Of a stretch of 64,000 bases of DNA, positions 36,571 to 45,329 are shown piece by piece (the stretch's first letter is position 1; every line of letters begins with the position of its first letter). Position numbers and translations under genes: made by a program. The DNA lies in assembly GCA_046349435.1 (NCBI GenBank), contig JAXMCI010000006.1:177180-241179 (forward strand). The letters run 5' to 3'. The DNA is from JAXMCI01 sp046349435 (lineage in GTDB: Bacteria > Pseudomonadota > Alphaproteobacteria > Dongiales > Dongiaceae). The notes under the pieces were generated by a model that worked only from the letters and a program-made list of their open reading frames with translations, made no database searches and had not been told where the DNA came from.

Positions 36571-37334
36571 GCGCGCTCGCCGCCTTCTCGCTCGCCGGAC
36601 GCCGGGCGCTCGTCACCGGCGCCAGCCGGGGCATCGGCCGGGCATTGGCGCGCGGCCTGGCCGAGGCCGGGGCCGACGTCGCGCTGGGCGCCCGCGGCGA
36701 CCTCGCCGAGGCCGCGGCCGAGGTGGCGGCGACCGGGCGGCGGGCCGTGCCGGTGGCGCTCGACGTCACCGACGTGGCGCAGCTGCGCCGCGCGGTGGCC
36801 GAGGCGGCGGACGCGCTCGGCGGGCTCGACATCCTGATCAACAATGCCGGCATCGAGGAGGTGCGGCCCTCGCTGGCGGTCGACGAGGCGCTGTGGGACC
36901 GCATCCTCGACACCAACCTCAAGGGCGCCTTCTTCACCGCCCAGGCGGCGGCGCAGCACATGGTCGGCACCGGCCATGGCGGGGCGATCGTCAACCTCTG
37001 CTCGCTGACCTCCGAGGTCGGCATCCCGACCGCGGTGCCCTACGGCTCGTCGAAGAGCGGGCTGCTCGGCATGACCCGCGCGCTCGCCGCGGAATGGGCG
37101 TCGCACGGGATCCGGGTGAACGCGCTCGGGCCGGGCTATTTCCGCACCCGGATGACCGAGCCCTTCTACCGCTCGCAGGGCTGGCGCGAGGACATGCTGG
37201 CGAAGATCCCGATGCGCCGCTTCGGCGACCTCGGCGACCTCGTCGGCGCGACCATCTTCCTCGCCTCGGACGCCGCGGCCTACGTCACCGGCCAGCTGAT
37301 CTACGTCGACGGCGGCTACACCGCGGCGATCTGA
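36567..37334 (+). CDS. SDR family oxidoreductase partnered with the HisD-like gene
   Basis: A 255-residue classical SDR starting at a GTG overlapping the HisD-like stop. The cofactor loop is TGASRGIGRA, and the second strand ends LGARGD, which gives no clear acidic NAD determinant. ILINNAGIE, the Ser in NLCSLTSEVG and catalytic YGSSKSG follow, and it ends YVTGQLIYVDGGY. The family is close to gluconate 5-dehydrogenase/2-deoxy-gluconate dehydrogenase types. Coupling to the HisD-like gene suggests a shared pathway for an alcohol or sugar acid. Confidence 0.88.
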   Translation: MSALAAFSLAGRRALVTGASRGIGRALARGLAEAGADVALGARGDLAEAAAEVAATGRRAVPVALDVTDVAQLRRAVAEAADALGGLDILINNAGIEEVRPSLAVDEALWDRILDTNLKGAFFTAQAAAQHMVGTGHGGAIVNLCSLTSEVGIPTAVPYGSSKSGLLGMTRALAAEWASHGIRVNALGPGYFRTRMTEPFYRSQGWREDMLAKIPMRRFGDLGDLVGATIFLASDAAAYVTGQLIYVDGGYTAAI

Positions 37335-37340
37335 GGGGCT

Positions 37341-37362
37341 GCGGCCCGGGCACCCGGGCCGC
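37341..37362. terminator. Strong GC hairpin between convergent genes
   Basis: GCGGCCCGGG/CCCGGGCCGC is a perfect 10-bp inverted repeat with a 2-base spacer in the gap between the SDR and the secreted protein. It lacks a T-tract, so termination is only inferred. Confidence 0.4.
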
Positions 37363-37393
37363 CCCGGCGGGGCGTCCTCTCGCCCCCGAGACC

Positions 37394-38074
37394 TCAGAAG
37401 TAGGTGATCGACTTGATGTAGGCCTTGGCGGTCGCCGGCGACTTGGCGTTGTCGGTGTCGATGCCGATGGCGAAGCCGCTGACCGGCGGCAGCGAGTGCA
37501 GGTTGAAATAGGTCTCCGCCGACTGGCCGATGTCGAACTCCGAGACGACCGTCTGGCCGGCCTTGACGACGTTGGCGCAGACATAGCGGCCGCCGGCCTT
37601 GAAGAAGCGGCCGGTATAGGGGTGGTCGGTGCGCCCGTCCTGGCAGAGGAAGAGGCCGATGAAGTAGGGGCTGTCCGGCACCAGGATCGAGCCGCTCGGC
37701 TGCTTCTCCTTGCCGAAGAAGGTGTAGACCATGATCGCTTCGCTGCGCGCGCCCTTGTCGTAGGAGGCCCCCGCCGGGAAGGCATCGACGCCCCATTCGA
37801 TGCGGATCCGCCGCACGCCCGCGATATCGGTCTCGTTCATCAGCAACCCGAGCGCCTTCTTCTTGGCCTCGAGGACCAGCGCCTGGTCGCGAACCGCGAG
37901 GGCGATGAGGCCCGGGCTGTCGGCGTCTTTCTTGGGGACGAAGCCCTTGCCCTTCAGCCAGTCCAGGACCGGTCCGCTGCCGTACCCCGAGAACGTCACC
38001 TGGTAGAGCGGGTCCGCCGCCATGGCGGGGGTCGCCGCCAGGCAGGCCAGCAGCAGCGCTATGCGTGCGATCAT
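37394..38074 (-). CDS. Exported DUF3047-like protein
   Basis: A 226-residue precursor with signal peptide MIARIALLLACLAATPAMA. The mature part looks all-beta: ALVLEAKKKALGLLMNETD, IRIEWGVDAFPAGASYDKG, AIMVYTFFGKE and a final AKAYIKSITYF. The middle phrase resembles the DUF3047 core, in which a W-x-V strand and an acid-rich loop precede a beta strand; this is a tentative link. Two cysteines (FLCQDG and YVCANV) may pair. It lies beside an ABC importer but with 14 bases between, so it may be co-transcribed upstream or downstream of it. Confidence 0.6.
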   Translation of the reverse strand: MIARIALLLACLAATPAMAADPLYQVTFSGYGSGPVLDWLKGKGFVPKKDADSPGLIALAVRDQALVLEAKKKALGLLMNETDIAGVRRIRIEWGVDAFPAGASYDKGARSEAIMVYTFFGKEKQPSGSILVPDSPYFIGLFLCQDGRTDHPYTGRFFKAGGRYVCANVVKAGQTVVSEFDIGQSAETYFNLHSLPPVSGFAIGIDTDNAKSPATAKAYIKSITYF

Positions 38075-38087
38075 TCTCCTCTCCCCT

Positions 38088-38876
38088 TCAGGCCGCGCCC
38101 AGCTCGGCCAGCTTGATCGACTCCTCGCGGATCGAGGTCAGCACCTGCCGGTGCACCGCCAGGAACTCCGCCGTCGCGGTGATATCGTAGGGCCTCGGCC
38201 GCGCCAGCGGAACCGGCACGACCTGCTTGATGCGGCCGGGCTGGTTGCTCATCACCAGGACCCGGTCGGAGAGGTAGACCGCCTCCTCGACGTCGTGGGT
38301 GATGAACAGCACGGTCAGCCGGTGGCTCTCCCAGATGCGGGTCAGCAGCTCCTGCATGTGATGGCGGGTGAGCGCGTCGAGCGCGCCGAACGGCTCGTCC
38401 ATCAGCAGCATCTTCGGCCGGTAGGAGAGCGCGCGCGCGATCGCCACGCGCTGCTTCATGCCGCCCGAGAGCTGGCTCGGATAGGCGTCGGCGAACCGCT
38501 CCAGCCCGACCAGCGCGATGTGCTCGCGGGCGCGCGCCCGGACCTCGCGGGCCGGCAGGCCGGCGGCCTTCAGCGCGAACTCGACGTTGCGCTGGGCGGT
38601 CAGCCAGGGAAACAGGGTGTAGCTCTGGAAGACGACGCCGCGGTCGCGGCCCGGCCCGTCGACCGGCGCTCCGTCGACCAGCACCTCGCCGGTGTCGTAG
38701 TCCTGCAGCCCGGCGACGATGGCGAGCAGCGTGCTCTTGCCGCAGCCCGACGCGCCGACCAGCGAGACGAACTCGTTGTCGGCCAGCTCCAGGTCGATGC
38801 CGTCGAGCGCCAGCAGCCGGTCGCGGCCGCGCCGGACCGTCTTGCCGAGGCCGCGGATCGCGAGCTTGGCGGTCAC
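38088..38876 (-). CDS. ABC transporter ATP-binding protein, nitrate/sulfonate/taurine type
   Basis: A 262-residue ATPase of the SsuB/TauB/NrtD group. Walker A GASGCGKST, Q-loop VFQSYTLFPWLT, signature LSGGMKQRVAIARAL, Walker B LLMDEPFGALDA, and switch His FITHDVEEAVYL are all present. The start is GTG overlapping the permease stop (GTGA). With the permease and binding protein upstream it forms a complete importer for an organic anion; the substrate may be a sulfonate, nitrate/cyanate or a thiamine precursor. Confidence 0.93.
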   Translation of the reverse strand: MTAKLAIRGLGKTVRRGRDRLLALDGIDLELADNEFVSLVGASGCGKSTLLAIVAGLQDYDTGEVLVDGAPVDGPGRDRGVVFQSYTLFPWLTAQRNVEFALKAAGLPAREVRARAREHIALVGLERFADAYPSQLSGGMKQRVAIARALSYRPKMLLMDEPFGALDALTRHHMQELLTRIWESHRLTVLFITHDVEEAVYLSDRVLVMSNQPGRIKQVVPVPLARPRPYDITATAEFLAVHRQVLTSIREESIKLAELGAA

Positions 38877-39736
38877 CGCCGTGCCTCGGCATAGGCGAAG
38901 AGCCGTCGGCCGATCGCCTTCATGCCCTGGTCGGTGACCAGCCCGAGGCAGCCCAGCACCAGGATGTAGCCGATGATCGTGTCGGTCTGGAAGAAGCGCT
39001 GCGCCACTGTGATGCGGTAGCCGAGCCCGGAGGTCGCCGCCACCAGCTCGGCCAGCACCAGCCAGGTCCAGGCCCAGCCGAGGCTGATGCGCAGCGAGTC
39101 CCAGATGCCGGGCAGCGCGCTCGGCACCACGATGCGGGTCAGGATCTGGCGCTCCGGCAGCTCCAGCGTGCGGCCGATGTCGATGAAGTCCCAGGGCACC
39201 CGCTTGACGTTGTCCATGATCAGCAGGACCTGCTGGAAGAAGGTGCCGATCCAGATGATCAGGAACTTCTGGGTGTCGCCGGTGCCGGTCCACAGGATGG
39301 TCAGCGGCACGAAGGCGACCACCGGCATGTAGCGGATGAAGTCGACCAGCGGCTCGATCGCCGCCTCCCAGAAGCGGTAGCAGCCGATCAGCACGCCGAC
39401 CGGCACGGCCAGCACCGAGGCGATCAGGAAGCCGGCCAGGATGCGGTAGATGCTGACCCGGCAATCCTCCCAGAGCTGGCCGTTGCCGGCGAGCTCGAGC
39501 AGGCGCCGCCAGACCGCGCCCGGGGCCGGCAGGAAGAGCGGCCGGACCAGGCCGGTCGCGGTGGCGAGCCACCACAGCCCGAGCAGCAGCAGGAACACCG
39601 CGACGGCGATGCCGGCGAACTGCCGGCCGTCGAGCCGTGCCGTCAGGCGGAGAAGCGCGGGCGGCCGGCGGCGGCGCCGCGCCGCCCGGCCGCCCGGGAT
39701 GGTGGGATCCCCGCTGCCGCTACTTCGCGGCGGCAT
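38873..39736 (-). CDS. ABC transporter permease, nitrate/sulfonate/taurine type
   Basis: A 287-residue inner-membrane protein with an arginine-rich N-terminal tail and six helices. FLPAPGAVWRRLLEL is the usual entry phrase of SsuC/TauC permeases. The EAA loop is DIGRTLELPERQILTRIVVPSALPGI in sequence (conserved G at its centre), followed by LRISLGWAWTWLVLAELVAA. It overlaps the binding-protein gene by 17 bases and the ATPase gene by 4, so the three are tightly coupled. Confidence 0.92.
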   Translation of the reverse strand: MPPRSSGSGDPTIPGGRAARRRRRPPALLRLTARLDGRQFAGIAVAVFLLLLGLWWLATATGLVRPLFLPAPGAVWRRLLELAGNGQLWEDCRVSIYRILAGFLIASVLAVPVGVLIGCYRFWEAAIEPLVDFIRYMPVVAFVPLTILWTGTGDTQKFLIIWIGTFFQQVLLIMDNVKRVPWDFIDIGRTLELPERQILTRIVVPSALPGIWDSLRISLGWAWTWLVLAELVAATSGLGYRITVAQRFFQTDTIIGYILVLGCLGLVTDQGMKAIGRRLFAYAEARR

Positions 39737-40715
39737 CGACGAAGCGGGGATCGATCAGGCCCTGGGTCTCGACCGGGCCGGTGAGGATCCCGGCCTTGAT
39801 CGCCGCCTGCTCGACGTCCTTGATCGTCTGCCGGGCGAAGTCGCCCTGCAGGTGCTCCTTGTTCTCCGCGAGCGAGTAGAAGCGGACCCCGGCGAAGGCG
39901 GTCTCGAGCTCCTCCGGCTTGGCGCCGACCGACTCCGAGATGATCGCCTGGCCGCCCTTGGTGTCGGCCCGGTAGGACTTCACCGCGGCGTCCCAGGCGC
40001 GCAGCAGCGCGGCGATCTGGCCGGGCTTCTCCTTCAGCACCTCCTCGCGCACCACGAAGACGTCGCTGATCAGCCCGGGATCCTCGCCGGCGGTGAAGAG
40101 CAGCTTGATGTCCTTGTTCTGGCCGCGGGCGATCGAGATGTAGGGCTCGTAGGTCACCGCCGCCGGCACGCGGCCGGCGATCAGCGCGCCGCCGGCGTCC
40201 GACGCCGGCATCGGCACCGGCGTCACGTCGGCGATCGACAGCCCGTTCTTGTGCAGCGCGTAGTTCAGCAGGATGTCGCTGGTGGTGCCCTGCTCGAAGG
40301 CGACCTGCTTGCCCTTGAGGTCGGCGACCGAGGCGATGTCCTTGCCGGCGAGGATGGCGTCGGCCGCCATGCTGAGGTCCTCGAGCAGCACGACCTTGAT
40401 CTTGAGCCCGGCCTGGATCATCGCCAAGGCCGTGTGGGTGGCGATGTTGGAGCCGTCGAGCTGGCCGCTGGCCAGCGCCGCGTTGATGTCCTTGTCCTGG
40501 GTGAAATTGACGATCTGCACGTCGCCCAGGCCCTCCTTGGCGAACAGGCCCTGCCTGGCGGCGATCTGCCACGGGCCGTAGCCGAGCCAGGGCTCGATGC
40601 CCATGCGGAAGGTGCCGGCTTCCGGCTTGGCCGGGACGTCCTGGGCGGCGGCGGCGCCGGCCGCCAGCAGCAGGAGGCCGGCGGCGAGGCCGGCGAGCGT
40701 GCGCTTGGCGTTCAT
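39720..40715 (-). CDS. ABC transporter substrate-binding protein, nitrate/sulfonate/taurine type
   Basis: A 331-residue periplasmic protein. Signal peptide MNAKRTLAGLAAGLLLLAAG...AAA ends near residue 25. The SsuA/TauA-like fold is shown by FRMGIEPWLGYGPWQIAARQ, VNFTQDKDINAALASGQLDG, the hinge QVAFEQGTTSDILLN and VPAAVTYEPYISIA. The YGPW motif resembles binding proteins for thiamine precursors and sulfonates alike, so the ligand is open. It is the first gene of the importer operon and is divergent in function from the Fe-ADH gene 22 bases upstream on the same strand. Confidence 0.92.
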   Translation of the reverse strand: MNAKRTLAGLAAGLLLLAAGAAAAQDVPAKPEAGTFRMGIEPWLGYGPWQIAARQGLFAKEGLGDVQIVNFTQDKDINAALASGQLDGSNIATHTALAMIQAGLKIKVVLLEDLSMAADAILAGKDIASVADLKGKQVAFEQGTTSDILLNYALHKNGLSIADVTPVPMPASDAGGALIAGRVPAAVTYEPYISIARGQNKDIKLLFTAGEDPGLISDVFVVREEVLKEKPGQIAALLRAWDAAVKSYRADTKGGQAIISESVGAKPEELETAFAGVRFYSLAENKEHLQGDFARQTIKDVEQAAIKAGILTGPVETQGLIDPRFVDAAAK

Positions 40716-40737
40716 CGTCCTGATCTCCTCTGTCGTC

Positions 40738-41913
40738 TCAGGCGGCGCTCAGCACCAGACCGGCGATGCGCTCGGCATCGGCCGGGGTGATCTCGCGGAT
40801 GTTGGAGTCGCGCATCGCCTTGTTCTCCGGCGCCATGGTGACGGCGGCGAGCCGGCCCGCATCGGCCGCCGAGAGCCCGTCGCGGTCGAGCGCGATGGGC
40901 AGGCCGACGGCGCGCAGGAAGCGGTCGTAGGCGGCCGGCAGGTCCCGGGCGATGGCGGCGGCGTCGCGGCCCTCGCCCGGCACGCCGAGCGCGACCGCCA
41001 CCGCGGCGTGGCGGACCGGATCGGCCTCGGCGTTCCAGTCGAGCGCGGCGCGCAGGCAGAGCCCGACGGCGCGGCCATGATGGACATGGCCGATGGCGCC
41101 CAGCGCGTGGCCCATCGCATGGGCGATGCCGGTGCCGGCATTGTCGATGGCGATGCCAGCCGCCGCCGCCGCGATCTGCACCTTGCCGCGGGCGTCGAGG
41201 TCGTCGGGGACCTCGACCGCGCGCTGCAGGCTGCCGGCGATCAGCCGGATCGCCTGCAGGCCGATGGCGTCGTTCAGCAGGTTGGCGCGGCGGATGGTGC
41301 AGGCCTCGATGGCGTGGACCAGCGCGTCGACACCGGTCGCCGCGGTGAGATGGCGCGGCAGTCCCACGGTGAGCCGCGGGTCGAGCAGCGCCAGGTCGGC
41401 ACGCAGCGCGTCGCCCCAGGCCCAGACCTTCTCGCCCGTGGCGTTGGTGTAGACCGAGACGCGGGTCGTCTCCGAGCCGGTGCCGGCGGTGGTCGGCAGG
41501 CAGATCTTCTTGAGGCCGACGGCCGGCAGCGGGTTGACCGCCAGCTGGTAGTGGTCGGCGGGCTCGCCGGCGGGCGCGATGGCGGCGGCGAACTTGGCGA
41601 CGTCGAGCGTCGAGCCGCCGCCCAGCCCGACCACGGTGCCGGCGCCGAGCGAGCGGGCGGCCGCGACGGCGGCGTCGACCTGGCTGCCGAGCGGGTCGCT
41701 GCGGATGTCGCTGAAGCGCCCGACCCTGAGCCCGGCGGCCGCCAGCTGGCCGGCGATGTCGTCGGCCAGCGCGCCCAGCGCCGGGTCGGCGACCAGCAGC
41801 ACCGGCTTGTCGCCGGCGCCGAGATTGCCGATGTCGCGGGCGAGCTTCTTGCTGCGATCGACCCCGAAGGCGACCGGCGTGGTGGGGCCAAAGGAGAAGG
41901 GCGCGAGGGTCAT
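40738..41913 (-). CDS. Iron-containing alcohol dehydrogenase
   Basis: A 391-residue group III alcohol dehydrogenase. The NAD-binding VVGLGGGSTLDVAK and PTTAGTGSETTR are typical. The metal ligands are the Asp and His of GVDALVHAIEAC and the two His of AHAMGHALGAIGHVHH. It is similar to 4-hydroxybutyrate, methanol or maleylacetate reductase relatives; the substrate is not resolved. Its ATG is 96 bases from the divergent acyl-CoA ligase. Downstream on the same strand is the ABC importer operon, so both may handle one compound. Confidence 0.9.
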   Translation of the reverse strand: MTLAPFSFGPTTPVAFGVDRSKKLARDIGNLGAGDKPVLLVADPALGALADDIAGQLAAAGLRVGRFSDIRSDPLGSQVDAAVAAARSLGAGTVVGLGGGSTLDVAKFAAAIAPAGEPADHYQLAVNPLPAVGLKKICLPTTAGTGSETTRVSVYTNATGEKVWAWGDALRADLALLDPRLTVGLPRHLTAATGVDALVHAIEACTIRRANLLNDAIGLQAIRLIAGSLQRAVEVPDDLDARGKVQIAAAAAGIAIDNAGTGIAHAMGHALGAIGHVHHGRAVGLCLRAALDWNAEADPVRHAAVAVALGVPGEGRDAAAIARDLPAAYDRFLRAVGLPIALDRDGLSAADAGRLAAVTMAPENKAMRDSNIREITPADAERIAGLVLSAA

Positions 41914-41949
41914 TCCGGCTGCTTTTCGGTCGGGGGAAGGCGAAGTCTC

Positions 41950-41978
41950 TTGACACATTTCGCGACTGCGAACAACAC
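41950..41978 (+). promoter_or_regulatory. Possible promoter for the acyl-CoA ligase gene
   Basis: A perfect TTGACA lies at 41950-41955 in the divergent gap, followed after 17 bases by the weak CAACAC. Only the -35 element is convincing. Confidence 0.35.
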
Positions 41979-42009
41979 CGGCAGGCGCCTTCGGAGGAGA
42001 CGCCGCACC

Positions 42010-43647
42010 ATGACCGACGACCGCCCCGCGGCCGCGCCGCAGCGGGCCCTCGCGCTGCCCCGGCGTCCCGGCACGGCCGAGCTCGACCGGATCAGCGACT
42101 ACCCCGCCTGGTGGGCGGCGCGCCGGCCGGACGCCGAGGCCATGGTGGCCGGCGAGGCGCGCTGGTCGTGGCGCGCCTTCGCGGCGGCGGTCGACCGCGC
42201 CGCCCAGGCGATGCTGGCCGCCGGCGTCGGGCGCGGCGAGCGCGTCGCCATGCTGGCGCCGCCCGGGCCGGAGGCGCTCGTCTGCTTCCTCGGCGCGGCG
42301 CGCATCGGGGCCCTGTGGACCGGCCTCAACACCCGCTTCCGGCGGGACGAGCTCGCCTTCGTCGCCGGCGACGCCGAGCCCGCCCTGCTGGTGGCGGTGC
42401 CGTCCTTCCGCGACCGCGACTACCGCGACGACATCGCCGCACTCGCCGCCCTGCCCTCGCTGCGGCGCGTCGTCATGCTGCGCGAGCCGCTGGCCGGGAT
42501 CGCCCAGGGCTGGGACGACTTCCTGGCCGCCGGCAGGAGCGTGGCGGCCGGGCAATTCGACGCCGCGGTTGCCGCCGTGCGGCCGGAGGAGCCGGCCCTG
42601 CTGATCTACACCTCCGGCTCGACCGGCCGGCCGAAGGGCGCCATGCTGTCGCATCGCGGGCTCTGCCACGCGCTGCGCAACCAGTGCGACTTCTGGTGGG
42701 CCGAGCCGCTGCGGGTGCTCAACAACCTGCCGATCTCCAACGTCTTCTGCATCGGCGACCTGTTCTGCTGGACGATGATCGGCGGCGGCACGACGGTGTT
42801 CATGGAGCGCTTCGAGCCGCGCGGCGTGCTCGAGACGATCGCGCGCGAGAAGATCACCGTCTGGGGCCAGGTGCCGACCATGCTGCAGCTGGCGCTGGCC
42901 GAGCCGGACGCCGACCGCTTCGACCTCTCCAGCCTGCAGCTGATCTTCTGGGCGGGCGCCCGCGCGCCGCACGAGCTGGTCCGCCGGCTGGGAACGCTGG
43001 CGCCCAATCTCTCGACCAACTACGGCCTGACCGAGACCACCGCCGGCGTCACCTACCTGCCGGTGGGCTCCTCCTTCGAGGCCGCGACCGAGACGGTCGG
43101 CCTGCCCCACCCGGCCTACGAGCTGCGCGTCGTCGGCCCGGGCCGCGCGCCGCTCGGCGACGGCGAGGAGGGCGAGATCGAGGTCCGCGGCCTCTGCCGC
43201 ATGGTCGGCTACTGGCGCCGGCCGGAGGCGACCGGGGCGATGCTACAGCCGGATGGCTGGCTCGCCACCGGCGATCTCGGGCTGCGCCGGCCGGACGGGC
43301 TCTACCGCATCGTCGGGAGGCTCTCCGACATGTTCAAGTCGGGCGGCTTCAACGTCTATCCGCGCGAGATCGAGCTGGCGCTGGAGAGCCACCCCGAGGT
43401 GGCGCTGGCCGCCGTGGTCGGCGTCCCCGACCCGCTCTATGGCGAGGTCGGCTGGGCCTTCGTCCTGCCAGTGCCGGGCGCCCGGCCCGACCCGGCCGCG
43501 CTCGCCGCCTATGCGCGCGGCCGGCTGGCCGATTTCAAGGTCCCGAAGCGGATCGAGATCCGCGAGGCCCTGCCGCTGGTCGCGGTGGGCAAGGTCGACA
43601 AGGCGGCCCTCAGGCAGGAGGCGCGAACCATGGGAGCGGCAGCGTGA
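42010..43647 (+). CDS. AMP-dependent acyl-CoA synthetase/ligase
   Basis: A 545-residue ANL-superfamily ligase. The P-loop is LIYTSGSTGRPKGAM near residue 200. The aromatic-substrate loop LSTNYGLTET is near 335, and YWRRPEAT, GWLATGDLG and FKSGGFNVYPREIE lead to the C-terminal domain with the catalytic lysine in VAVGKVDKAAL. It should convert a fatty or aromatic acid to its CoA ester. GGAGGAGA lies 9 bases upstream of the ATG. The enoyl-CoA hydratase gene overlaps its stop (GTGA), indicating a coupled beta-oxidation-like module. Confidence 0.92.
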   Translation: MTDDRPAAAPQRALALPRRPGTAELDRISDYPAWWAARRPDAEAMVAGEARWSWRAFAAAVDRAAQAMLAAGVGRGERVAMLAPPGPEALVCFLGAARIGALWTGLNTRFRRDELAFVAGDAEPALLVAVPSFRDRDYRDDIAALAALPSLRRVVMLREPLAGIAQGWDDFLAAGRSVAAGQFDAAVAAVRPEEPALLIYTSGSTGRPKGAMLSHRGLCHALRNQCDFWWAEPLRVLNNLPISNVFCIGDLFCWTMIGGGTTVFMERFEPRGVLETIAREKITVWGQVPTMLQLALAEPDADRFDLSSLQLIFWAGARAPHELVRRLGTLAPNLSTNYGLTETTAGVTYLPVGSSFEAATETVGLPHPAYELRVVGPGRAPLGDGEEGEIEVRGLCRMVGYWRRPEATGAMLQPDGWLATGDLGLRRPDGLYRIVGRLSDMFKSGGFNVYPREIELALESHPEVALAAVVGVPDPLYGEVGWAFVLPVPGARPDPAALAAYARGRLADFKVPKRIEIREALPLVAVGKVDKAALRQEARTMGAAA

Positions 43648-44405
43648 GCGACGTGCTTTACCAGGCGGCCGACGGCGTCGCCACCATCGCCCTGAACCGG
43701 CCGGCGCGGCTCAACGCGATGACCGAGGGGCTGGTCGAGGGCCTCGCCGTCGCCCTCGAGCGCGCCGCGGCCGACGACGCCGTCCGCGCCATCCTGCTGC
43801 GCGGCGAGGGCCGCGCCTTCTGCGCCGGCGACGACCTCAAGGAGTTCGAGGGCCAGGTCCGCTCGGCGGCCGGCACGCACCGCTACCTCACCCGCATCCA
43901 GGACACCGCCCGGATGATGGTGCTGGGCCGCAAGCCGGTGGTCGCGGCGGCGCAGGGCTGGGCCGCCGGCGGCGGGCTGGAATGGCTGATCAATTCCGAC
44001 TTCGTGATCATGGCCGAGGGCACCCGCTGCTTCTTCCCCGAGGTCTCGCTCGGCTTCATCGTCACTGGCGGCATCACCCAGCTGCTGCCGCGCATGGTCG
44101 GGATGCAGCGGGCCAAGGCGCTGATCATGCTGGGCGAGAAATTCGACGCCGCCGAGGCCCTCGCGCTCGGCATCGCCTGGAAGGTGGTGCCGCCCGACCG
44201 GCTGCTGCCGGAGGCCGAGGCGCTGGCCCGCCGCCTCGCGGCGCTGCCGGCCAATGCCGTCGCCGACCTCAAGCGGGTGATGGCGCGGGCCGAGGCGCTC
44301 GACTTCGAGGCGCTGCTCGAGCTCGAGCGCGACGTGGTGTACCAGGGCTTCCTCGACCCGGAGACGGCCGACCGGGTCAGGCAGGCCGCGCCGAACCGGA
44401 CGTAG
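43644..44405 (+). CDS. Enoyl-CoA hydratase/isomerase family protein
   Basis: A 253-residue crotonase-fold enzyme starting at a GTG overlapping the ligase stop. The oxyanion-hole loops are GRAFCAGDDLKEF and VAAAQGWAAGGGLEW. One of the two catalytic glutamates of hydratases is at FFPEVSLGF. The second position reads GLEW, so the chemistry may be hydratase or isomerase. It acts on the CoA ester made by its operon partner. Confidence 0.9.
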   Translation: MSDVLYQAADGVATIALNRPARLNAMTEGLVEGLAVALERAAADDAVRAILLRGEGRAFCAGDDLKEFEGQVRSAAGTHRYLTRIQDTARMMVLGRKPVVAAAQGWAAGGGLEWLINSDFVIMAEGTRCFFPEVSLGFIVTGGITQLLPRMVGMQRAKALIMLGEKFDAAEALALGIAWKVVPPDRLLPEAEALARRLAALPANAVADLKRVMARAEALDFEALLELERDVVYQGFLDPETADRVRQAAPNRT

Positions 44406-44417
44406 GTCCTCCGGCGC

Positions 44418-45317
44418 TCACGAGGCGAGCGAGGACTCCCGGATCATCCGGATGATGCCGGAGAAGTCGACGCCGCCCTGCCCGGCCTCGGCGAAGGCGG
44501 CGTAGAGGCGCTCGGTGGCGGCGCCGAGCGGCAGGTCGAGCCCCGCCGCGGCGGCGGCCTCGGCGGCCAGCCGCAGGTCCTTCAGCATCATCGCGGCGGC
44601 GAAGCCGGGGCGGTAGTCGCGGTTGGCGGGCGAGGTCGGCACCGGGCCCGGCACCGGGCAGTAGGAGGTCAGCGACCAGCACTGGCCGGAGGACTTGCCG
44701 GCGATGTCGAACAGCTTCTGCGCCTCCAGCCCGAGCTGCTCGGCGAGGGCGAAGGCCTCGCAGACGCCGATCATCGAGATGCCGAGGATCAGGTTGTTGC
44801 AGATCTTGGCCGCCTGCCCGGCCCCGGCCGGGCCGGCATGGATCACCGCCTTGCCCATCGCCTGCAGCAGCGGCCTCGCCGCCTCGAAGGCCGCCGCCTC
44901 GCCGCCGACCATGAAGGTGAGCGTGGCGGCCGCCGCGCCGGCGATGCCGCCGGAGACCGGGGCGTCGAGCATGGCGAGCCCGCGCGCCGCGGCGGCGGAT
45001 GCGACCCGGCGCGCGGTGGCGACGTCGATGGTCGAGCAGTCGATCAGCAGCGTGCCGGCCGCCGCCGCCGCGATCAGCCCGTCCGGCCCGCCCAGGACGG
45101 CTTCGACATGGGCGCCGGCCGGCAGCATGGTGACGATCGCCTCGGCGCCCGCCGCCGCCTCGCGCGCCGTCGCCGCCGCGACGGCGCCCTGCGCCGCCAG
45201 CTTCGCCCGCGGTTCCTCCGCGAGATCGTGGACGCGGAGCCGGTGCCCCGCCTTGATCAGGTTTTCCGCCATCGGCAGGCCCATATTGCCGAGGCCGACG
45301 AAACCGATTGACGCCAT
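44418..45317 (-). CDS. mmsB: 3-hydroxyisobutyrate dehydrogenase
   Basis: A 299-residue NAD-dependent beta-hydroxyacid dehydrogenase in valine degradation. The Rossmann entry is FVGLGNMGLPMAENLIKAG. The substrate loop is MLDAPVSGGIAGA, and the catalytic lysine region is AAKICNNLILGISM. A HIBADH-type LFDIAGKSSGQCWSLTSY, which specific members of this family keep, is present. It lies 12 bases after the 3-hydroxyisobutyryl-CoA hydrolase gene, the preceding step of the same pathway. Confidence 0.94.
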   Translation of the reverse strand: MASIGFVGLGNMGLPMAENLIKAGHRLRVHDLAEEPRAKLAAQGAVAAATAREAAAGAEAIVTMLPAGAHVEAVLGGPDGLIAAAAAGTLLIDCSTIDVATARRVASAAAARGLAMLDAPVSGGIAGAAAATLTFMVGGEAAAFEAARPLLQAMGKAVIHAGPAGAGQAAKICNNLILGISMIGVCEAFALAEQLGLEAQKLFDIAGKSSGQCWSLTSYCPVPGPVPTSPANRDYRPGFAAAMMLKDLRLAAEAAAAAGLDLPLGAATERLYAAFAEAGQGGVDFSGIIRMIRESSLAS

Positions 45318-45329
45318 GGCGAACGCTCC

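Noticed and set aside
40597..42009. Long 5' extension of the acyl-CoA ligase frame
   Set aside because: The extension is antisense to the iron alcohol dehydrogenase; the ATG at 42010 has a perfect ribosome-binding site and begins the ligase fold.
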